From assembly GCA_014529385.2 (NCBI GenBank), contig CM043958.1, forward strand, positions 142,098,734 through 142,162,733: a stretch of DNA of 64,000 bases, in the 5' to 3' direction. The DNA comes from Adiantum capillus-veneris. Its lineage: Eukaryota; Streptophyta; Polypodiopsida; Polypodiales; Pteridaceae. Positions 57,654 to 64,000 of this stretch are shown piece by piece. The number at the start of each line of letters is the position of its first letter. Position 1 is the first letter of the stretch. Under the pieces are notes generated by a model that was given only the letters and a program-made list of their open reading frames with translations, searched no databases and was not told the DNA's origin. The position numbers were made by a program, and so were the translations under genes.

Positions 57654-57866
57654 ACGGAAAGAGACACCAGAAACATGAAAGCTAGACCTATGCCATCAGT
57701 TTCCAGTAGAACACAGTTCCTGATGCAGATAGATGCACATGATTGTGTCAAGGACAAAATCACTGGCGATTATCCTTTAAACGACAATCCAGGAATGTCG
57801 AAAACATCAAGAAAAATGAGGAAGGATACTCAAGCAAAGCCAAAAAAATAGGACAAGGAGTCAACC

Positions 57867-59310
57867 ATGACACGAGTTGAGCAGAAAAAGAAGTATCAAG
57901 AGTTGAAAAAAGCTCTAGAGGAGATATATACGATTGAAATGGGAACCACAGAAGAGGATGGTAAAGATATAATGAGTATTCCATCCCATTACAAAAAATA
58001 TACTCTCCAAGATCAAAAAATCATTGTCAAACAACCTGTTAGAAAACTACGAAAATAGGGCGAGTCCTACGAAGGGCTTGAAAACGCGAAAAAGATAGAT
58101 TTGGTTGAACCAGGAGAAGAGACTAGGCTTGCCTACATTGCAAATGACCTAACATAGGAAGAAGAAGAGCTTTTGCTAAGTTTGCTAAAAGAATACCGAG
58201 ATATCTTCGCTTGGTCTTACAAGGATCTCAAGGGTATTGATCCAGAAATATGTCAACATACCATACCCATGAGAGATGATGCAAAACCAAGTAGACAAAG
58301 GCCATACACATATAATAAAACATTTTCTAAGAAGATTAAAGAAGATATTAAAAAACTAAAGGAAGCCGAATTCATTTATGAAATTGAACACACAGATTGG
58401 GTGTCTCCAATTGTGGTAGTACCCAAAAAGAATGGAAAATTACGAGTGTGTGTCAATCTCAGAAAAGTGAATGTAGCTACCATTAAAGACAACTTTTCTC
58501 TTCCAGTCACTGAGCATGTGTTAAAACGAGTTGTAGGTAAAGAATCTTACAGCTTCTTAGATGGATTTTTGAGATACAATCAACTTTTGGTTGATCCAAA
58601 AGATCAGCATAAAACTGCTTTTGCAATGGAATGGGGTATTTTAACCTATCGGGTTATGCTTTTTGGATTAACTAATGCTCCTGCCACCTTTCATAGATTG
58701 ACGAGTCATGCTTTTAAAGAATATCTTAGGAAATTCTTGGAAGTTTATATGGATAATCTCTGCGTACATTCATCAATCCGGGCTGATCATTTTGAACACC
58801 TAAAAAAGGTATTCGAAAAATGTAGACTTTATAGGATTTGCTTAAATCCTAAAAGTGCACATTCATGGGTAGACAAGGAAAGATTCTTGGACATATAGTG
58901 TCAAAGAGTGGCATAGCTGCTGATATGGATAACATTCATGTCATTGCTGATTTGCAACAACAGTCAAGGGGGTTCAAGCCTTCATGGGGCATTGTGGATA
59001 TTACATGTCATTGCTGATTTGCAACAACAGTCAAGGGGGTTCAAGCCTTCATGGGGCATTGTGGATATTACAGACGGTTCATTTACATTTACGCTATAGT
59101 CGCAAAACCCATGTATAGCTTGATTACACACTTTGAGTGGACTGATGCATGTGAAGAATCCTTCATGAAGCTTAAGCAAGCTTTCATCTCAGATCTAATA
59201 TTGAAAGCACCAGATTGGAATAAGATATTCCACATACATACATGTAGATGCTTCCAATTTTGCCATTCGGTGTCTACTAGCTCAAGCAGGAGACGACAAA
59301 ATTGATTTTC
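57867..59310 (+). pseudogene. RE-H reverse transcriptase and connection domain
   Basis: ORF 58173-58898 (241 codons) encodes YRDIFAWSYKDLKGIDPEIC, a basic palm entry, PIVVVPKKNGKLRVCVNLRK, SFLDGFLRYNQL, GILTYRVMLFGLTNAPATF and, at 58746-58757, YMDN where YMDD is expected. The second catalytic Asp is therefore Asn (GAT to AAT) and this RT should be inactive. A 67-bp tandem duplication (58941-59074) breaks the frame before the connection segment GHCGYYRRFIYIYAIVAKPM (from 59051). Confidence 0.85.
58941..59074 (+). repeat. 67-bp tandem duplication in RE-H pol
   Basis: tcattgctgatttgcaacaa begins at 58941 and 59008 with identical intervening sequence. 67 is not a multiple of three. Confidence 0.9.
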
Positions 59311-59640
59311 CTATTTCTTATGCTAGCCGATAACTGAACATGGAAGAAAAGAATTACACCACCATCAAAAGGGAAGGATTAGGAATGATCTATGTTGTAA
59401 AAAAGTATAGACATTACCTAGCAAACAAATTTGTGTTCTTCGTGGACCACCAAGCCTTATTTTACTTGGTCAACAAGCCATGCAGCACAGGAAGAATAGT
59501 GAGATGGTTCATCATTCTTTTGGAATTTGATTTCACTATGGTTGTAAAACAGGGCACTACTCATCAAAGAGTAGATCATTTGTCAAGGATTGTTTCAGGG
59601 GAATCACCTAAAGGAGTAGATGATGATCCACCAAATGCAT
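59220..59640 (+). pseudogene. RE-H RNase H
   Basis: The first strand is frameshifted (HVDASNFAIRCLLAQ-type reading near 59240-59290). From 59340 the frame is open: YTTIKREGLGMIYVVKKYRH, FVFFVDHQALFYLVNKP, RWFIILLEFDFTMVVKQGTT and QRVDHLSRI. Catalytic Asp (VDHQ) and the terminal Asp (VDHLS) are present; the Glu position is REG. Confidence 0.78.
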
Positions 59641-59793
59641 TTTTGTTCTCCGTGGAAATGATACCTCCATGGTTGGAAAATATGGTATCATTGATGACCA
59701 TAGCTCAAGTGGATTCACAAATACCGCTCCCTATTACAATTGGATTAATCGGGCAATCAGCTAATCCTGAAGAGAAAACCCAATACCTAAGTC

Positions 59794-59930
59794 AAGCACA
59801 TATTACCATAGTAGGACTTTACTTTGTTGAAGACCAAACTATGCAACGGATCTTCAGACTTGGAGTATTTTGGCCAACTATGAGGAGTGATGTTCGCTCT
59901 TTCGTAAAGGATTGTCCTCAATGTAAAAAA
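59794..59930 (+). pseudogene. RE-H first zinc-type module before integrase
   Basis: QAHITIVGLYFVEDQTMQRI, GVFWPTMRSDVRSFVK and CPQCKK align with the integrase HHCC module that follows 370 bp later (QAHAGLVGGHVSIETTARAI, GIW-stop-PT, RRCDA). The second His is Tyr here, but C-x2-C is intact. It looks like a second, older copy of the HHCC module. Confidence 0.55.
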
Positions 59931-60089
59931 CAAACACCCATACCTCATGTAACATTGTTTCAAATGTCGCACGTTCCTAAGTGGAGTAACTATCTAGTCA
60001 CTTACTTAACGAGCCGAACATTTCCTGAGGATATGAGTAAACGTCATCAAAGATCAATTGAAACTGAAGCAAGAGACTATGCTCTCATT

Positions 60090-61280
60090 GGAACCAATTG
60101 TATCGCAGAGATAAGGATCAACATTTGCGTCCTTGTGTAAATGAAGATGAATATATTCCGATTATAGAACAAGCACATGCTGGATTAGTTGGAGGTCATG
60201 TTTCTATTGAGACCACCGCAAGAGCAATCTTAATGGTAGGCATATGGTGACCGACACTTTTTGTAGATGCCAAAGAATATGTTCGGAGATGTGATGCTTG
60301 ACAACGAGCAAAAATGCCAACACGAGTAGATAGCATGCCCTTAAGACCAATGATGGGAGATAGAGCTTTCGCAAAATGGGGTATAGACTTTGTTGGGCCA
60401 ATACAGCCACCTGCTTATAGAACCCAAGCTCAATATATCATTGTAGCTACGGACTATTTGACTAAGTGGGCCGAGGCTAAAGCAACTCAAAAGAATGATG
60501 CTAGAACCACTGCCGCATTCTTATATGAGTATGTGTTCACAAGATATGAACTACCAATAGAAATTGTTAGTGATAGAGGAACTCATTTCCTCAATGAGGT
60601 AATCGAGTATTTGCTTATTGAATTTATGGTCATCCACCATAACAAATCAACTCCCTATCATCCATAAGCAAACGGACAAGCTGAGCATACGAATAAAATT
60701 ATCAGCTCGGTATTGACTAAAGTGGTTAGTTCAGGAAGGACAGACTGGGAAATGAATCTCGATGCTGCTCTATGGGCTTATCGAGTTTCATTCAAAACAG
60801 CTTTAAATGCTACACCCTTTAACCTTGTTTATGGTCTTGATGCCATACTGCCAATAAAATCTCTATTGCCGACATTAAGGGTAGCAAAAGACCTTGAGTG
60901 GATTGGACATGAATTGTCAGAAAGACTTGAAGATTTAGAGAAGCTAGATGAGCAAAGGCTAACTGCTATAGCTCACATATATTCACAAAAGCGGAAACAA
61001 AAACATTTTTTTTATTCCCCTCTAATTACAAAAATCTTCAAAAAAGGGGACTTAGTTCTAGTCTATTCCCGTAAGCAACACATTCCCAAGTTTAAGAAAA
61101 AGGGAAACGGACCTTTTATCATTGAAGATGTATCTCCAAGTGGAGCAGTTAAGCTTTCCATCCTAGATGGTGAACCAATGGCTAATTGGATTAGTGGATG
61201 TCATTTAAAGAAGTACAATTTGCCACTAACCAATGAATTGCTAGAACGAATGCATGCAGCCAAGCAAAGAAAGATAAAAT
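60090..61280 (+). pseudogene. RE-H integrase
   Basis: HHCC: AHAGLVGGHVSIE, then RRCDA with a stop replacing the second Cys (TGA at about 60299). Core: KWGIDFVGPIQPPAY (first Asp), IEIVSDRGTHFLNEV (second Asp), and TPYHP-stop-ANGQAEHTNK (Glu; TAA at about 60665). The C-terminal part (60713-61282) includes ALWAYRVSFKTALNATPFNL, FKKGDLVLVYSRKQ and KKKGNGPFIIEDVSPSGAVK with a G-P-F motif. No chromodomain follows. It catalyses cDNA insertion in active relatives. Confidence 0.85.
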
Positions 61281-61380
61281 GACAACAGGTTATTGATGAA
61301 GCGCAGAAAGAAGCTCGGCTTCGAGTACTCAAGAGAAAAGCTGCTTCAAGAATCAACAAACACCTATTCCCATCAACACA

Positions 61381-62163
61381 TTGGAAATAGATGACCAACA
61401 ATGGGAATTACCGAAACATGCAGTGTCAAAAGATGATGAATGGTTAGATGGAATGGACCTTCGCATCAAAGTACAACTCAACAACCATAGCACAAATGCA
61501 TTGGTCGATACAGGAGCTAGAGTAAATGCAGTCAGTTATTCCACGTACAAGAAAGTAAAAAGTCAGTCTTTGATAGCAAGAATAGCGACAATAAAAGGAT
61601 GCAACAAGAACCCAACACCAACATTGGGAGTAGTCAACTTGAATGTGATAGTACATGGATGTTCATGCCCTCATAAGTTTGTATGCTTACCAGACGAACA
61701 CATGAATGAGACGATGATTCTTGGAATTCCATGGATGCGGACATACAAGGTAGTACCAAATTGGGATACGAATCAGCTCAAGCTATCACCTAAAGACGAA
61801 CAACTCATTGTTCCAATTGCACCAAGCAAGGAGGAATGGAAAGAAAGCAATCAACAGACCAAACCACGAAGTAATCAATCTTCTCCATCCTATCGACAAG
61901 CAAATTCTACAGGTAGCATGCAAGGAGTCAAGCAAATTTGGGTACCCAAAACATCATCGACAATACCAAAGACGGTTCTAAAGGTCAAAACACAGAGACG
62001 AGCATCTCCAAGCAAGGAACCCAACATGAAATGGGTTTGGAAGAAAAAAGAGCACTTATCTTCTCTGCAAACTTCAAAACCAATCAAGCAATGGAGAGCA
62101 AGCCTCAGAACACTCAACCACACCATTCTGACCAAGACAAACCAAGGTATCAATGGCGGGTAA
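61381..62163 (+). CDS. RE-H post-integrase ORF: second retropepsin-like domain
   Basis: An uninterrupted 260-codon ORF. Residues 17-140 read as an aspartic protease: WLDGMDLRIKVQLNNHSTNA leads into LVDTGARVNAVSYSTYKKV (Asp-Thr-Gly-Ala codons 61507-61518), then GVVNLNVIVHG and MILGIPWMRTYKVVPNWD, giving the h-h-G-x-P-W closing motif. The C-terminal 110 residues are Lys/Ser/Gln-rich and probably disordered (GVKQIWVPKTSS). It differs in sequence from the protease at 56.8 kb. It is the only RE-H ORF that is fully open. Whether it is a second protease, a regulatory capsid-like factor or a captured host gene is unknown. Confidence 0.65.
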   Translation: MEIDDQQWELPKHAVSKDDEWLDGMDLRIKVQLNNHSTNALVDTGARVNAVSYSTYKKVKSQSLIARIATIKGCNKNPTPTLGVVNLNVIVHGCSCPHKFVCLPDEHMNETMILGIPWMRTYKVVPNWDTNQLKLSPKDEQLIVPIAPSKEEWKESNQQTKPRSNQSSPSYRQANSTGSMQGVKQIWVPKTSSTIPKTVLKVKTQRRASPSKEPNMKWVWKKKEHLSSLQTSKPIKQWRASLRTLNHTILTKTNQGINGG

Positions 62164-62495
62164 AAGCTCGACAACAGTCAAACGTGTTACCAACAGCTCA
62201 AGAAATCAAGGTGCTAAAGCATCCTAACGGTCAATCAAGCAAAGAGCACACAAGCTACAAGAATTGCTCTTTGGAAGACAGCATCAGAAAGCCTCGACGT
62301 CAGAAATCCTTGAGTTAATTACTCAAGATCCAACTCATGCACATCATAATGGTTTGAACTACATTGATCTTCAAAGCTTGGTAGAGCCAACCAAGGCTAT
62401 GCATAGACACGATTCTTCAACCCATGCACACAGTCGTCCCGGAGTACGCCATCTAGCAGGGGTGGAAGGGCACTAAGTAATTAAAGGAAATGTTT
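62164..62495 (+). other. RE-H 3' untranslated segment
   Basis: Fragmentary reading frames (62264-62476, His-rich) continue to the PPT. No motif recognised. Confidence 0.4.
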
Positions 62496-62512
62496 GAAGA
62501 GGGAGGAAAAAG
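62496..62512 (+). other. RE-H polypurine tract
   Basis: gaagagggaggaaaaag followed by tttgatgttaac is a good PPT-LTR junction. Confidence 0.65.
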
Positions 62513-62514
62513 TT

Positions 62515-64000
62515 TGATGTTAACGTGTGATTTTTTGCAAAATTACCTAATAATGCCCTTATAAATGATCAACAAGGGGAATTTAACTGATAATATCTCC
62601 CTGATGAGTGTAAATAGTGTATATACTATCAAAAAATCATCAAAAAATAGTGCTTTTTGGTTATTTTTTATCATTTTTCTTGATATTGGAACTTAAAAAT
62701 GGAGAAATCCAATAAAAACAAAAAAGCTGTGTTTTTCAATGGATTTTCTTAATTATTGAATTTTTACTTTACTTTTTTAGCGCATTTTGTTTTTTGTTTT
62801 TTCTAATAAACAGATCAAAAATTAATAATAAATAGCAAAGGAGCTCAAATGGAAAAATTGAAGACATGGTGGTGATCAGAAAGACAAGGCGAACAAGCAC
62901 AAAAAATTTCAATGAAATCAGAAGATGGAAGCGGGAAGCCTAAATTAGGCGATCAGATCTACTTTTGCAGAATTCTTGCAGAATGAGCTACAAGAATCTA
63001 ATTGGGGAAATTTTTGAGTCTAACATAGATTTCATGGACTACTAGGACTAACAGGGGAATCTGGGAAAAAATGGTTCGTGAAGTCCGGGTATAGATATCC
63101 CAGGTAGGCTAAAACCACCTCATTTCCACGTTGCCTTTGGAGAGAGAACTTTTCGACCTCTTTCGCGCGTCTTTTCCGGAGTCTACAGTCACTTGTTTTT
63201 AGCATCGTCTCACACGAGACATGAGGCATAAGTTCTTTACTCATCAATGATCCATTTTGTACGGCCGGAAGTTAGTCTAAACCCCTAGAAAAAACCCTAG
63301 AATCCGAGTAGTGCACGAAGACCTACTACCAAAAATTGACCATAGCGGCATGTCAGCTCAACCAAATCGAATGAGATTTGAACTGTAGCATGCCCCAACA
63401 TAATATAACACTTCTATATCACCAGTAGACCATTCGGCAAGGGTTGAGGGGGTCCCAAGTAAAAAAGCTAAGTTTTTGGCAGATGCCAGAATTGCATTAT
63501 GACTCCACAGACAGCTTGTATACGAGGTCTATACACAATGTATATGATTGGTTTCATAAAATCAATCAAGCGAAGCCCTCAAAAAGCAAAAAGCGGCTCG
63601 AAGGCTACAAAGCGTCAAATTCGACATACGAGGTCAAATTGACTCCAAATGGGCCAAAATTGGATGAGTTGCTTCACGATTATGTTACGGACAAGTCCAT
63701 AGCCTCAAAAGTGACTAACCAACTCTATAGGCCATGTAGTCATAAAAATCAAAAATTTCAGAGTCAACAAAGCACAAAGTGATGCCGGCAAGACCAAATT
63801 TTACCAAATTCAATTTAGGACTTGTTTTAGGTATATAGAATGTGTTTAGGTCAAAATTAACAAGTCTTGCAAGAAAATGTTGGCTGCTGTAAATAATCAC
63901 GATTATTTACTTTTATACTATTTTGGATGGGAAATTGTATCATCACCTCACCTATCACTTGTACACACCTGTTTACATGCCAAATTCCAAGTATGAGCCA
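62515..64000 (+). repeat. RE-H 3' LTR start and unresolved right end
   Basis: The LTR would start with tgatgttaacg (62515) or tgttaacg (62518). No matching 5' LTR exists in the window, so its end cannot be fixed. From about 63300 the sequence resembles the leader units and contains another core, gtaaataatcacgattatttac, at 63889-63910. Either the LTR is longer than 1.4 kb and includes such a core, or a second element's leader begins here. Confidence 0.45.
63889..63910. other. Isolated palindromic core at window end
   Basis: gtaaataatcacgattatttac: 10-bp arms around ac, the exact complementary-strand form of the cores at 52751 and 53030. Confidence 0.85.

Larger units (their letters stand above)
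51712..64000 (+). mobile_element. RE-H: Ty3/gypsy element related to RE-A, near full length, ends unresolved
   Basis: Domain order: repeat-bearing leader, gag, two zinc knuckles, protease, linker, RT, RNase H, two zinc-type modules, integrase core, and a further retropepsin-like ORF, followed by a PPT and the start of an LTR-like region. Gag, knuckles, protease and linker align with RE-A. A 5' LTR and PBS are not visible, because upstream sequence is the flank of the H3-like gene, so the 5' end is truncated. The exact left start (between about 51850 and 52040) and the right end are uncertain. Stops and frameshifts occur in every domain except the last ORF. Confidence 0.8.

Noticed and set aside
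62515-63050. A short RE-H 3' LTR ending at the taaca run near 63020 or 63048
   Set aside because: Tempting TG...CA ends, but no partner LTR or target duplication supports either end, so no end was assigned.

Overview
The window looks like repeat-dense nuclear DNA of a land plant. It is AT-rich, has long (GA)n/(CT)n/(CA)n microsatellites, and consists mostly of Ty3/gypsy LTR retrotransposons primed by tRNA-iMet or tRNA-Asp, lying side by side. No bacterial-type gene organisation is present. I cannot name the species. Almost every coding region is interrupted by stops or frameshifts, so most entries are pseudogenes.

Layout. RE-A (1-10045): end of the 5' LTR, tRNA-Asp-type PBS, leader with palindrome-centred repeats, broken gag and protease, about 3 kb of unique 3' sequence without pol, and a complete 910-bp 3' LTR. 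10046-13490: AT-rich spacer with microsatellites and one unrecognised minus-strand ORF. RE-B (13491-20018): chromovirus with a truncated 5' LTR and a complete 3' LTR; an in-frame deletion joins reverse transcriptase directly to the integrase C-terminus and chromodomain. RE-C (20019-21651, minus): older gypsy remnant with LTR, gag and protease. 21.7-25.4 kb: nested tandem repeats and little else recognisable. RE-D (25400-31210): very decayed chromovirus with unusually short LTRs and a duplicated C-terminal module. RE-E (31.6-35.1 kb): gypsy protease-RT-RNase H-integrase remnant. RE-F (35.3-35.9 kb, minus): gag fragment. 36661-39453: frame-broken large gene of a family I cannot name. 40211-42796: TATA promoter, a basic N-terminal exon and a broken histone-H3 fold, best read as an H3-variant (possibly CENH3-like) pseudogene. 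RE-G (42802-51706): complete chromovirus with two LTRs and a 5-bp target duplication, inserted 10 bp after the H3-like stop codon. RE-H (51712 to about 64000): nearly full-length relative of RE-A with gag, protease, RT, RNase H, integrase and an additional retropepsin-like ORF after integrase.

Relationships. RE-A and RE-H share gag, zinc-knuckle, protease and post-protease linker sequence, and their leaders have the same architecture: diverged units of about 285 bp, each centred on a palindrome with core ATC-RY-GAT. RE-H is the likely autonomous type and RE-A a pol-less derivative. RE-G and RE-B are related chromoviruses sharing LTR, PBS, a PPT-proximal hairpin and protein sequence; RE-B is a deletion derivative of the RE-G type. 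The items most worth following are the H3-like remnant, the palindrome-cored leader arrays, the second retropepsin of RE-H, and the unidentified pseudogene at 36.7-39.5 kb.
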